Positions 27,167-36,400 are shown, counted from the first letter of the stretch. The stretch: DNA of 64,000 nt from Solirubrum puertoriconensis (GCF_001483135.1 NZ_LNAL01000006.1:930003-994002); one strand, 5' to 3'. Notes: generated by a model not told the origin, from the letters alone. Program-made: numbers and translations.

Positions 27167-28549
27167 CTAAGCGTTGGTGACTTCGCTGGCTAGCTTGCCT
27201 AGGTCGATGCCATCAAAGGTGCCCGATGTCATCATCAACAGGTTGGTATTCTGCCAGTTCTGCTCTTGCAGAAAGTCGGCCAGCTTGCGGCTGTCGGTAA
27301 ACACGCGCAAATCGGCTCGGTGGAACGCCTCGGCCACTTGCAGGTCGCTGAGCGGAGGCAGACGCTTGTGGGCCAGCACCTGCGGGTTGAAGTACACCAC
27401 GGCCACATCGGGCGAGTCGAAGGTGCCTTCGTACTGCGGCAGAAAATCGGGGTTGAGCGAGCTGAACGTGTGCAGCTCTAAGCAAGCAATCAGGCGGCGC
27501 TGCGGGTACTGCTTCTTGAGCGCGGCTGAGGTAGCTTTCAGCTTGGAGGGAGCGTGGGCAAAGTCTTTGTACACCACCGAGGTAGCGCCTTGCTTTACCA
27601 GCTCGAGACGGCGGGCCGCGCCCTTAAACGTGGCCACTGCTTCGTAAAAATCTTTGCCTTTGATGCCGAGCTGCTTGCACACCTCTTTGGCTGCCGAAAG
27701 GTTGCGCAGGTTGTGCTCGCCGAACACCTGAATGGGCACCAGCTCATCTTTTTTGGTAACAAGCGAAGTGACGCCGTTTTTGATGACGTGCTCGTGCGGG
27801 CCGTAGCCTACGTATTTCACATCGGGGTTCGAGGGCACGCTTACCAGCTGCGCCTGCTCGTCGTCCTGATCGTAAATCAGTACGCCGGCTTTGGGCGTCA
27901 TGCGGGCAAAGATGGCAAACTGCTCGCGGTAGTTTTCCTCCGTCGGAAACACGTTGATGTGGTCCCAGCTGATGCCCGAAATCACCCCGATGTGGTGCTG
28001 GTAGAGGTGAAACTTGGGTCGACGATCCACGGGCGAGGAGAGGTACTCGTCGCCCTCGATGATGATGATGGGCGCGTCGTCGGTCAGCTTCACCATCAGG
28101 TCGAAGCCTTCGAGCTGGGCCCCTACGGCGTAGTCGAACTTGCGGCCGTGGTGGCGCAGCACGTGCAGAATGATGCTGGTGATGCTGGTTTTGCCGTGCG
28201 AGCCGCCGATTACAATACGCTGCTTATCCTTAGAGGCCTCGTAAATGAACTCGGGGAAGGAGAAGATGCGCAAACCTAGCTCCTGCGCACGGTGCAGCTC
28301 GGGGTTGTCGGGGCGGGCGTGCATGCCCACAATTACCGCGTCGAGTTCGTCGGTAATGCGGGCGGCGTCCCAGCCCATCTGCTCGGGCAGTAGGCCGGCC
28401 TGTTGCAGGCGAGTACGCGCCGGATCGAAAATCTCGTCGTCGGAACCAGTGACGTGTACGCCTTGGCGGTGCAGTGCCAAGGCCAAGTTGTGCATAATGC
28501 TGCCGCCCACCGCAATCAGGTGGACGCGCCGATAGTTTGGTAAAGCCAT
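27167..28549 (-). CDS. mpl: UDP-N-acetylmuramate:L-Ala-gamma-D-Glu-meso-Dap ligase Mpl
   Basis: Mpl attaches the recycled tripeptide L-Ala-D-Glu-meso-Dap to UDP-MurNAc, saving cell-wall peptide. The 460-aa protein has a Rossmann-like N-domain (LIAVGGSIMHNLA), the Mur-ligase P-loop GGSHGKTS at about 115-122, and the central IIIIEGDEYLSS. A C-terminal domain holds KDFAHAPSK with the acidic TFSSLNPDFL region. The N-terminal GSIMHNLA and length fit Mpl better than MurC. It is divergent from dnaB. Confidence 0.88.
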   Translation of the reverse strand: MALPNYRRVHLIAVGGSIMHNLALALHRQGVHVTGSDDEIFDPARTRLQQAGLLPEQMGWDAARITDELDAVIVGMHARPDNPELHRAQELGLRIFSFPEFIYEASKDKQRIVIGGSHGKTSITSIILHVLRHHGRKFDYAVGAQLEGFDLMVKLTDDAPIIIIEGDEYLSSPVDRRPKFHLYQHHIGVISGISWDHINVFPTEENYREQFAIFARMTPKAGVLIYDQDDEQAQLVSVPSNPDVKYVGYGPHEHVIKNGVTSLVTKKDELVPIQVFGEHNLRNLSAAKEVCKQLGIKGKDFYEAVATFKGAARRLELVKQGATSVVYKDFAHAPSKLKATSAALKKQYPQRRLIACLELHTFSSLNPDFLPQYEGTFDSPDVAVVYFNPQVLAHKRLPPLSDLQVAEAFHRADLRVFTDSRKLADFLQEQNWQNTNLLMMTSGTFDGIDLGKLASEVTNA

Positions 28550-28757
28550 GCGGGCAGTAGGTGGTACGCTACACAGGGGCGGCTCAAAAGCCGAGCCACA
28601 AAAGTAACAAAGGCCGGGCGCGTCGGCCGCTACACCTGAGCTAATTGGGCCAAAGTAGCGAAAACTCTGTCGGCAATCAACGTCGACAAATCACGCTGGC
28701 GGGCGTAGTTTTGTAGCCCTTTTCTGGTACTTTCGGAATAAGTGGATCTGCCGCACG

Positions 28758-30374
28758 ATGATGGACGAAAGCAACAGCCGCGTTAAACAATTGGCCGCCA
28801 GGGCCCATAAGGCCTGGAACAAGCCCGTGGTAGCCACCAACCCAACCGGCAAGCTCCCTCCGCAGGCTCTCGACCTAGAGTCGGCTGTGCTAGGGGCACT
28901 GATGCTCGAAAAAGATGCCCTCACCAGCGTTATCGACATCCTAAAGCCTAAAAGCTTTTATAAGGAGGCGCATCAACAGATTTTTCAGGCCATTTTGTCG
29001 CTTTTTGACAAAACCGAGCCCATCGATATCCTGACGGTAACGCAGGAGCTACGCACCATGGGCGCGCTGGAAATGGCCGGAGGCCCCCAGTACGTAGCCC
29101 AGCTCACGTACCGCATTCAGTCGGCCGCCAACATCGAAACGCACGCTCGCATCATCACGGAGCATGCGATTAAGCGCGAGCTGATTGCCATTGCCTCCAA
29201 CGTGCACCGCGACGCGTACGAGGACACGATGGACGTGTTTAACCTGCTCGACCAAACGGAGCAGGCCTTGTTTGAAGTGTCGGAATCGAACATTCGCAAG
29301 AACTTCGACGACATGCGCAGCCTGATGGGTAAAGCCATCAAGGAGCTGGAGGAGAAGAGCAAGCAAACCAGCGGCCTCACTGGGGTAACCTCGGGCATGG
29401 TGGCCCTCGACCGCGTAACGTCGGGCTGGCAGAAGTCGGACTTGGTTATCATTGCGGCCCGTCCGGCTATGGGTAAAACGGCATTCGTGCTGTCGTGCAT
29501 GCGCAACGCGGCCGTGCTCGATAAAAAGCCGGTGGCGTTCTTCTCGCTCGAAATGTCCTCAATTCAGCTCGTAAACCGTCTTATTTCGGCGGAAGCGGAG
29601 CTGGATTCAGAAAAAATCAAGAAGGGCAACCTGGCCGATTACGAGTGGCAGCAACTCAACCACAAAATTGCTACCCTCTCGAACGCGCCTATTTTCATCG
29701 ACGATACGCCCGGCCTGAGCATTCGCGAGCTGCGCACCAAGTGCCGTCGTCTGAAGTCGCACCACGACATTCAGATGATCATCATTGACTACCTGCAGCT
29801 GATGACCGGCAACGGCGACGGCAAGCCCGGCGGCAACCGCGAACAGGAAATTGCCTCGATTTCGCGCGCACTCAAAGGCATTGCCAAGGAACTGAACATC
29901 CCGGTAATTGCCCTGTCGCAGCTCTCGCGTTCGGTAGAAACCCGCGGCGGCGACAAACGCCCGCAGCTGAGCGACCTTCGCGAATCGGGCTCGATCGAGC
30001 AGGACGCCGACATGGTAATGTTCTTGTACCGCCCCGAGTACTACGGCATTACCGAAGACGAAATGGGTAACCCCACACAGGGCGTAGGCGAGGTAATTAT
30101 TGCCAAGCACCGTAACGGCGGCCTCGATACCATTCCGCTGAAGTTTATCGGCCGCTTCACCAAGTTCGCCGACCTCGACAGCGGTGGCTTTGCACCTGAA
30201 GCAGCTAACTACAATACTGGCCAGCTACCTGCCAGCAACTTCGATAGTGGTTTCGACGACGACCCGGGTTTCGCGCCGAACACCATCCGCTTGGGTTCGC
30301 GCATGAATGACCTAGGTGCTTCGCCGCAACCTTTCCCGAAGAGCAACTTCGGCAACGAGGATCCACCGTTCTAG
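28758..30374 (+). CDS. dnaB: Replicative DNA helicase DnaB
   Basis: Hexameric replicative helicase, 538 aa. The N-terminal domain starts with an extra basic lead. The RecA domain holds Walker A ARPAMGKT (234-241), Walker B MIIIDYLQLM, the NREQEIASISRALKG helix, and the QLSRSVETRGGDKRPQLSDLRESGSIEQD region, whose pieces cover motifs H3-H4. A Pro/Asp/Phe-rich tail of about 60 residues after the conserved core ends in NEDPPF. There is no intein insertion. Start is ATG 28758; ATG 28761 is equivalent. Confidence 0.97.
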   Translation: MMDESNSRVKQLAARAHKAWNKPVVATNPTGKLPPQALDLESAVLGALMLEKDALTSVIDILKPKSFYKEAHQQIFQAILSLFDKTEPIDILTVTQELRTMGALEMAGGPQYVAQLTYRIQSAANIETHARIITEHAIKRELIAIASNVHRDAYEDTMDVFNLLDQTEQALFEVSESNIRKNFDDMRSLMGKAIKELEEKSKQTSGLTGVTSGMVALDRVTSGWQKSDLVIIAARPAMGKTAFVLSCMRNAAVLDKKPVAFFSLEMSSIQLVNRLISAEAELDSEKIKKGNLADYEWQQLNHKIATLSNAPIFIDDTPGLSIRELRTKCRRLKSHHDIQMIIIDYLQLMTGNGDGKPGGNREQEIASISRALKGIAKELNIPVIALSQLSRSVETRGGDKRPQLSDLRESGSIEQDADMVMFLYRPEYYGITEDEMGNPTQGVGEVIIAKHRNGGLDTIPLKFIGRFTKFADLDSGGFAPEAANYNTGQLPASNFDSGFDDDPGFAPNTIRLGSRMNDLGASPQPFPKSNFGNEDPPF

Positions 30375-30390
30375 TCAGGCACAAACAAGG

Positions 30391-30433
30391 AAAACGACGC
30401 TCAGGAGCTGCTTCTGCGCGTCGTTTGCTTTTT
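30391..30433 (+). terminator. Terminator after dnaB
   Basis: AAACGACGC (30392-30400) and GCGTCGTTT (30418-30426) form a 9-bp stem with a 17-nt loop, followed by GCTTTTT. It lies 17 nt downstream of the dnaB stop codon. Confidence 0.85.
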
Positions 30434-30630
30434 CGGGACCTAGGGACCATTTAGCCGTGTAGGCACAATTAAGGCTGGCGCATATATGGGCACTGGTATG
30501 CCTGTTGGTCGTGAGCTTACAGTACATATGTAGGTTGTTGGATTCGCGACAGGCTCGGATTAGAATCTGGCCGTGTCGTGGAAATCACATGTGCACGTGT
30601 ACCTCAGCAGCAGGCATAACGCTTAAACAC
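30434..30630. other. Gene-free stretch between two terminators
   Basis: About 200 bp lie between the dnaB terminator and the convergent terminator at 30631. No ORF over 60 codons appears. It contains AAATCACATGTGCACGTGT (30583-30601), related to the sequence around 14529-14545. No promoter or RNA gene could be established; a small RNA cannot be excluded. Confidence 0.35.
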
Positions 30631-30669
30631 AACAGCGCCTAGGTTGCTCTGAGCAACCTAGGCGCTGTT
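30631..30669. terminator. Terminator with CCTAGG in both arms
   Basis: Two 19-nt arms (30631-30649, 30651-30669) are exactly complementary with a single unpaired base. Each arm contains CCTAGG. It lies directly downstream of the PepSY gene stop and would end it, with short T- and A-runs at both sides. Confidence 0.8.
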
Positions 30670-30690
30670 TATTAATCCGACGGTTTAGGA

Positions 30691-31953
30691 TTATGCGGCG
30701 GCAGTGGCCACTTGCTTGCGTTGCTTCTTACGTTCCTTCTTTAGGCGGTTTAGCCACAGGATTACGCCCGTAACCGGGAACGTTACACCCAGCACGCACA
30801 CTACCAAAGCAATGATTTTGGAGGGCATGCCGTAAATAGCGCCGGTATGCACGGGCTTGAAAGTGCGCCGTACACGCTGGCCCAAGTTGCGGTCCTCGAA
30901 GGCCAGCTTACCTAGGGGCCGGCCGGTGTATTGGTCGAGGTAGAGCTCATCGGTAGCACCTTCGTAGGCAGCGTTAGCCGTGGTAGTCATCACACGTACG
31001 GCCTCGGCCGAGTCTTTGGGCATCGCAATGGCGTACGACAGCGCATTGGGTACCTGCTGCTGCGCTACAACGTAGGCCTGGTTGAAGCCCAGCTTGCCGC
31101 CAGTCAGCACTACCTCCGATTTGGGTGCTTCGGGGCCTTTGGGATCGGAGTTGGTAACGGCGAAGATGCCGTTGTTGAACCACTCAAACGACCACGCCAA
31201 ACCCGTGAAGGCAAACACGAACAGGAACAACGCCGAGTAAAAGCCGAGCACAATGTGCAGATCGTGGTTGAGGCGCTTCCAGCTGGCATCCCACTTAACG
31301 GTGAGGCGCTGCTTCAGCACTTTGCCGGTAGCCGGGAACCACAGCACCAAGCCCGTAACAATGATGAACAGGAACATCAGAGTGCTTACGCCCACAATCA
31401 TCTTGCCCACGGGCCCACCCACCATACCCCGGTGTAGCGCCATCATGGTGTAGAAGAAGGTTTCGCGGTACACGTAAGGGCCTACTACGGCACCGGTGTA
31501 AGGATTCACGAAGTAAACCGGGCCGCGGCCGCCTTCACCACCGCCTTTGCCGCCTTTCTCGCCCTTGCCTTCTTTACCGCTTTTCGCACCTTGTTCCTTA
31601 CGGGCACCTTCGGGCTTCTCGCCCCCCTGGCCGCCGCGCATTGCAGCTTCCTTACCGCCCTCTTTGCCACCGGGGCCTCCGGCCAGGTTTACCTCGGCCG
31701 TGCGCATGGGGTCGGCGTAGAGCTTAACGCTCGCCACCTTGGCCTTGGGTACTTGGGCCTGCACGGCGGCTACCATTTGCTCGGGCGAGAGGCGCTGCGT
31801 ACCTGGCTGCGTTACAAAGTAGCGTTCGGGATTAAAGGCCTGCTCGAGTTCTTTCTCGAACACGAGCACTGCGCCGGTAAAGCACACAACGGCAATAACC
31901 AGCCCCGAAACAAGGCTCAGGTAAAGGTGAATGTTGCGGAAAAGAACCTTCAT
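30691..31953 (-). CDS. PepSY-domain membrane protein (iron-regulated type)
   Basis: A 420-aa PepSY-associated transmembrane protein. There are four hydrophobic segments (about 7-29, 175-200, 235-255 and 370-395 in the protein from ATG 31953). Family features include HRGMVGG after the first periplasmic part, HDLHIVLGFYSALFLFVFAFTGL and the final GVTFPVTGVILWL. A low-complexity Gly/Lys/Glu insertion of about 55 residues (about 95-150: runs of GGK, KEG, GEGG) interrupts the periplasmic domain. It lies 80 bp downstream of a TonB siderophore-type receptor on the same strand. The family commonly accompanies iron uptake, perhaps as a ferric reductase (inference). Confidence 0.83.
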   Translation of the reverse strand: MKVLFRNIHLYLSLVSGLVIAVVCFTGAVLVFEKELEQAFNPERYFVTQPGTQRLSPEQMVAAVQAQVPKAKVASVKLYADPMRTAEVNLAGGPGGKEGGKEAAMRGGQGGEKPEGARKEQGAKSGKEGKGEKGGKGGGEGGRGPVYFVNPYTGAVVGPYVYRETFFYTMMALHRGMVGGPVGKMIVGVSTLMFLFIIVTGLVLWFPATGKVLKQRLTVKWDASWKRLNHDLHIVLGFYSALFLFVFAFTGLAWSFEWFNNGIFAVTNSDPKGPEAPKSEVVLTGGKLGFNQAYVVAQQQVPNALSYAIAMPKDSAEAVRVMTTTANAAYEGATDELYLDQYTGRPLGKLAFEDRNLGQRVRRTFKPVHTGAIYGMPSKIIALVVCVLGVTFPVTGVILWLNRLKKERKKQRKQVATAAA

Positions 31954-32033
31954 GGTAGTAGGGCACCTGATATGCCGAACCCACCGAACCAATGTGGCCC
32001 GATGGGTTGGCGGCAGAAAAAAGGTTGAGAGGA

Positions 32034-34574
32034 TTAGAGTTTGTAAGAGAAGGTTGCCGAGTAGTTACGCGGCGCGATGGGGTTCACGCTGTTGTCGTCG
32101 TGCATGTTGTAGCTCAACTCATTCAGCAAGTTGGCAAGTTTCACGCGCAACGAAAAGCGGTTGTAGGTGTAACCCAGCGAAGCGTCGAACAAGGTGTAGT
32201 CGGGGATGGAGATGAACTTGTTGGCATCGGCACCGGTGCGCCAAGGTTGGCCAGTCGAGGGGTCGAGCAGGCGCGGGTTGCGGCCGGCGAGCTTGTCGCC
32301 CACGTAGTAGCCCGTTACGCCAGCGCTCAGGCCCTTCAGAACCGTGTTGTCGAAGGTATAGAACACGCTCATGTTGGCGGTGTGCGCGGGGTTGTAGCGC
32401 AGGCGGCTGCCGTTTTCGTAGATGTTGCTGTTGGTGTAAGCGGTGTTGTTGTAGCTGTAGCCCGCAATTACCGACCAGCCCATCATAGGCTTGCTCTGAA
32501 TGTCTACCTCCAGGCCTTTGCTGGTTACTTCGCCCGCCAACTCCTGCGGGTTTACCGTGTTTATAGCACCTTGAATACGCGGATCGGTGGGCAGTACGCT
32601 CTGGATTTGGTTGCTGTTGACGATGCGATAAGCCGTTACGTTGGCCGACAGAGCACCATTAAACAGGTCGTTTTTCACGCCTACTTCGTACTGGTCAATC
32701 ACCGAAGGAGGCAGCGGTTTGCCGTTTAGGTCGGTAGCGGTGTTAGACTGAGGCGTGAACGAATTGGAGTACGAAGCGAACAAGGACATCGTCTTGATGG
32801 GCTGATAAATCAGGCCCAAGCGCGGCGAAAATGCATTGTCGAAGCGGCGGTTCAACGCAAGCGTGCCGGCCGTACGGTTGGCATTGGTGGTTACGTTGGG
32901 GTAATAGTAAATGTCGCTCGGGGTTTCCTGGTAGCTCCAGCGCAAGCCAACCAGGGCTTTGATCTTCTCGGAGAAAGTAAGCAGATCCTGCGCGTAGAAA
33001 CCGGCACGGCGGGTGTTGGCCTGCGTGCGGGTATTGCGCACTAGGTCGTTGAAGCCGCGCAGACGTAGGGCGGGCTGCGTAACCTCCTTGTTGAGGTCGA
33101 TGAGGTTAATGACGTCGTAAGTCGAAACAGCCTGCGTGGGGTTGTTCGGGTTGGCTGGGTTGGTGTAAGCAAGCGTGGTGGTCTGGTACTGGTCGGCATC
33201 GGCGCCCACCAGCAGCGTATGACCTAGGAAACCGGTGTGGAAGTTGCCGGTAAGGTCGAGCTGACCCAGGAAGTAGTTTTCATCTACCTGCGTGCGCTGC
33301 AAGCCGCGGTTCCAGTTGCCGTAGGTGGCACCCGGTGTAATAACACCTACTGGGCGGGTGGCGGAGCGCAACTCGTTGTCGTAGCGTTGGTAACCCGCTA
33401 CGGCGCGCAGTTGCCAAACATCGCTCAGGCGCGAAGTGAGGGTAGCGGTAGCGCTTGTTTGCGTGGTAGCGTTGCGCGCATCGGCTACGTTTAGGAAACG
33501 GCTGCGTGAAGGCTGAAATACGTAATCAACTGCCCCGATGCCGTAGTCCGGCGTGCGACGGTCGCGCAGGTAGTCGCCTTCCACCAGCAGATCGGTTTTG
33601 GGCGTGAGTTTGAAAAGCAGCGAAGGGTTAACGTAGAAGCGGTTCGACTCTACCTGGTCGCGGAAGCTGTTGCCTTGCTCATAAGTAGTGTTCAGGCGAT
33701 AGGCAACTTTGTCGCTGTTGCCAACGGCGCCGTATACATCCACCATCGGCTTCCAGAAACCAAAGGAACCGGTGCGCAGCGCTACCGCGCCGCCGCGCTC
33801 AAACTTGGGCTTTTTGGTTACGAGGTTCAGCACGCCGCCGGCAGCTACGTTGCCGTAAAGAATGGCCGCGCTGCCCTTCAGCACTTCCATGCTTTCGAGC
33901 GACGAAGCCTCGGGCATCACGCCGTTGTTGAAGCGCACACCGTTTTTGAAGGTGTTGTTGGAGCCGTACGCAAAGCCGCGGCTGCCTAGCTCTTCCTGCG
34001 TGCCGCCGGTGGTGCTGGTTACGTACAGGCCGGGGGTATTCACGAGGGCTTCGCTCAAACGCAGTACCTGCTGTTGTTCCAAGGTTTCTTGGTTTACAGT
34101 AACTACCGCCTGAGGCAAATCGAGCGGGCGAATGGGCATCTTGCTCACGCCGGTGGGGCGTTGGTTGATGGTGCGCGTCTCGGTGATTTTTACCTCCGTG
34201 AGCTGCTGCGAGCTTTTCGCCAGGGTAATGGTGTTCAGGCTGATGGTGCTGCGATTGGGCACATCTACCTCAATTTCCTGCGTAATATAGCCCAGGAAGG
34301 CAATAGCCAGGGTTTGCTTGCCGCTTGGCAGGCGTAGGCGGAATGAGCCGTCAGCTTCGGTGCTGGTACCGATAGTAGTGCCCTTTACCATTACCGAAAC
34401 CTGCTCGGCGGCCTGCCCATCGGCCAGCACTACGCGGCCTACTACTTGGCCATGAGCTACGTATGGCGTAGTCGTCGGCTCGTCGGAAGGTTGGTTGTTA
34501 TAGGCTAGTAACGATTGGGCATTAACAGCTACCGGGGCAGCAATCAGAAGCAGGAGGGGTAGGGTACGGCTCAT
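32034..34574 (-). CDS. TonB-dependent siderophore-type outer-membrane receptor
   Basis: An 846-aa receptor. A signal peptide (TLPLLLLIAAPVAVNAQ) is followed by a carboxypeptidase-regulatory beta domain (about 42-115, GQVVGRVVLADGQ then GEVTEAD-like GTSTEADGSFRL). A plug domain follows (about 150-260, VVTVNQETLEQQ, GTQEELGSRGF, SMEVLKGSAAILYG) and then a barrel of about 560 residues ending in the aromatic strand YSATFSYKL. The long plug and GSRGF motif match FhuA/FecA-type siderophore receptors rather than SusC. There is no SusD partner. With the adjoining PepSY protein it is probably an iron-uptake pair. Ligand not predictable. Confidence 0.9.
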   Translation of the reverse strand: MSRTLPLLLLIAAPVAVNAQSLLAYNNQPSDEPTTTPYVAHGQVVGRVVLADGQAAEQVSVMVKGTTIGTSTEADGSFRLRLPSGKQTLAIAFLGYITQEIEVDVPNRSTISLNTITLAKSSQQLTEVKITETRTINQRPTGVSKMPIRPLDLPQAVVTVNQETLEQQQVLRLSEALVNTPGLYVTSTTGGTQEELGSRGFAYGSNNTFKNGVRFNNGVMPEASSLESMEVLKGSAAILYGNVAAGGVLNLVTKKPKFERGGAVALRTGSFGFWKPMVDVYGAVGNSDKVAYRLNTTYEQGNSFRDQVESNRFYVNPSLLFKLTPKTDLLVEGDYLRDRRTPDYGIGAVDYVFQPSRSRFLNVADARNATTQTSATATLTSRLSDVWQLRAVAGYQRYDNELRSATRPVGVITPGATYGNWNRGLQRTQVDENYFLGQLDLTGNFHTGFLGHTLLVGADADQYQTTTLAYTNPANPNNPTQAVSTYDVINLIDLNKEVTQPALRLRGFNDLVRNTRTQANTRRAGFYAQDLLTFSEKIKALVGLRWSYQETPSDIYYYPNVTTNANRTAGTLALNRRFDNAFSPRLGLIYQPIKTMSLFASYSNSFTPQSNTATDLNGKPLPPSVIDQYEVGVKNDLFNGALSANVTAYRIVNSNQIQSVLPTDPRIQGAINTVNPQELAGEVTSKGLEVDIQSKPMMGWSVIAGYSYNNTAYTNSNIYENGSRLRYNPAHTANMSVFYTFDNTVLKGLSAGVTGYYVGDKLAGRNPRLLDPSTGQPWRTGADANKFISIPDYTLFDASLGYTYNRFSLRVKLANLLNELSYNMHDDNSVNPIAPRNYSATFSYKL

Positions 34575-34640
34575 TCAGTTATTTAGACTGATTCAAAAGT
34601 GATGCAAAGCAACAACCTGTTTAGATCTAGTCCAAATAAA
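34575..34640 (-). promoter_or_regulatory. Candidate Fur-type region upstream of the receptor
   Basis: Two TTTAGA half-sites occur in the leader (TTATTTAGACTGATTCAAAAG near 34569-34589 and GTTTAGATC near 34619-34627). Each is followed by an imperfect inverted partner. Such TTTAGA-type dyads resemble iron-box-like elements, but neither is a full consensus and the -7 box is unclear. The AT-rich stretch extends to about 34700. Confidence 0.25.
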
Positions 34641-34737
34641 AATAAGCTGGGCAGTAACTTTTTTTGGCTTAACTGATAAAAGTCATCTTTCAACGTCTTG
34701 GAAGTCAAGTTGCTTGGCCTCCGCTGGCATCATAAAA

Positions 34738-34769
34738 CAGGGGCCTAGGTCAGCTAATCCAGGCCCCTG
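34738..34769 (-). terminator. Terminator after luciferase-like gene
   Basis: CAGGGGCCT (34738-34746) pairs with AGGCCCCTG (34761-34769) around a 14-nt loop. On the minus strand it is followed by TTTTA. The left arm overlaps a CCTAGG site. Confidence 0.7.
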
Positions 34770-34798
34770 CTCGGAGCATAGAGGGGATTGTTCGGTAG

Positions 34799-35830
34799 CT
34801 AAACTGCTACAGCTGGGGTAAGCTCAAATGCTTCGGCCAATAGTTGGTACGAACGCAAAAGGTCTGCAAAGTCCGCCGTGATGGTCACGATTACCAACTC
34901 GTTCACGCCATAGCTAGCAGCTAGCTGTTCGAGTTGCTCTCGCAACTGTTCGGGCGTGCCGCTGATCATGCGGTGGCGGTTGAACTCGAGACGGGTTTGC
35001 TCTTCGGGCGTGTACTGGTAAACCTTGGCTTCTTCGTAGGTAGGGAAAGGGCCGCGCTTGCCTTGCTCGATGCGCAGCATCTGCAGCTCGAGGGAGGCGC
35101 GCAGCTGCTGGGCCTTTTCGTCGGTATCGGCGCAGAGTACGAATAAGGCAACATTGGCCGTGGGCACCTGAAAGAACTCCGAGGGCCGGAACCGCTCCTT
35201 ATATAACTGTACCATTTCAGGCCCACCTAGCGGATTGATGAACTGCGCAAAAGAAAAGGCCAGCCCTAGGTGCGCCGCAAACAAACCGCTCTGGCCACTC
35301 GAGCTCAGCAGCCAGGGCTCGGGCACGGTATCGGCCTGGGGCATGGCTTTTACTTTGGCGTGGATGGTGTCCTCTACTACTTCGTCGCGCAAAAAGGCTT
35401 TAAGGTCCATCAGCTGCTCGGCAAAGTCTTCGTCGCGGAAGGTGTTGTTGGGGTTAAGCACATGTGCCGTAAAGCGGTCGGAGCCGGGGGCGCGGCCAAT
35501 GCCCAGGTCGATGCGGCCCGGGAACAGCGTTTCGAGCATGCGGAAGTTCTCGGCCACTTTCAGGGCCGAATAATGCGGCAGCATTACGCCGCCCGAACCC
35601 ACCCGAATGCGCTCGGTTTGGCCGGCCAAGTGGGCAATAAGCACCTCGGGCGTAGAGCTAGCCAGTGAGGCCGTGTTGTGGTGTTCCGATACCCAGTAGC
35701 GGTGGTACCCCAGGCGGTCGGCAAGGCGGGCTAGCTCGATGGTTTCTTGTATGGCTTGCCGCGGCGTAGCCCCGGCCCGGATGGGCGACTGATCGAGCAC
35801 GCTGAGGCGGAGGGGCGAATTGCTTTCCAT
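34799..35830 (-). CDS. LLM class flavin-dependent oxidoreductase
   Basis: A 343-aa luciferase-like monooxygenase of the MsnO8/YhbW type. Signatures are SVLDQSPI at the start, WVSEHHN, IRVGSGGVMLPHYSALKVAENF, and the FPGRIDLGIGRAPG motif. The C-terminal half has PEPWLLSSSGQS. It should bind FMN and oxidise a small aldehyde or similar compound; the substrate is unknown. Single gene. Confidence 0.88.
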   Translation of the reverse strand: MESNSPLRLSVLDQSPIRAGATPRQAIQETIELARLADRLGYHRYWVSEHHNTASLASSTPEVLIAHLAGQTERIRVGSGGVMLPHYSALKVAENFRMLETLFPGRIDLGIGRAPGSDRFTAHVLNPNNTFRDEDFAEQLMDLKAFLRDEVVEDTIHAKVKAMPQADTVPEPWLLSSSGQSGLFAAHLGLAFSFAQFINPLGGPEMVQLYKERFRPSEFFQVPTANVALFVLCADTDEKAQQLRASLELQMLRIEQGKRGPFPTYEEAKVYQYTPEEQTRLEFNRHRMISGTPEQLREQLEQLAASYGVNELVIVTITADFADLLRSYQLLAEAFELTPAVAV

Positions 35831-36036
35831 GTCGGAAGAATGCAGATGAAAGTAGGCTAAACCAGCGTGGCGCGGCTTGGGTTTGCGTGCCTAGGTACCG
35901 GCAGCTTGCGCACGGGCTTTGCTGCCGATATTGCTGGCATGAACCTAGGTCAGCGGAGGTATTACGAGCCTACTGTGCCGCGCGGCTGCTACTCAGCGAA
36001 ACGCAGCTTACGGCCGTGGAGGCGTTGTTTGAGCCG

Positions 36037-36400
36037 CGCCTTTGCCTTGGCTGTCCAATTGCAGGAGCTGCGCAAGCGCGGCGTACTAATTGTGGGCTCG
36101 GGCAATGTGGTGCACAACCTCCGCCAGAGCATGCCTAAGCTAATTGCGGGCGATGCACAGCCGTTCGCCTGGGCCACGGAGTTCGACAAATGCGTAAAGC
36201 AGCGCACCGATCGGCGCGAATTCAGCACTCTGTTGGATGTACAGAAGGCCGGCGCCAGCGGTGCACTGTCGGTGCCCACGCCCGACCACTACTGACCACT
36301 GTTCTACACCTTGGCCTTGGCCGACCAAGATGAACCCATCACGCACTTGTTCGAGGAGGTGTCGTAGGGCGGCATTAGCATGCGCACCGTGGCGGTGGGG
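36037..36400 (+). pseudogene. Decayed LigB/YgiD-type dioxygenase remnant
   Basis: Translated in one frame, this stretch gives LRKRGVLIVGSGNVVHNLR, then WATEFDKCVKQR, then VPTPDHY, and after two in-frame stops (TGA 36293-36295, TAG 36365-36367) continues as PLFYTLALADQDEPITHLFEEVS and GGISMRTV. This is the C-terminal half of the extradiol dioxygenase family (YgiD, 4,5-DOPA type). The N-terminal half with its metal-binding His is absent: upstream sequence in any frame shows no family similarity. The gene is therefore both truncated and interrupted. A terminator after it is still intact. Confidence 0.75.

Noticed and set aside
32034-34574. A SusC-type polysaccharide receptor
   Set aside because: The plug and barrel resemble siderophore receptors, no SusD partner is present, and a PepSY protein is next to it.
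35887-36138. An 83-aa + frame upstream of the dioxygenase remnant
   Set aside because: It is out of frame with the similarity to the dioxygenase family and has no own motif.
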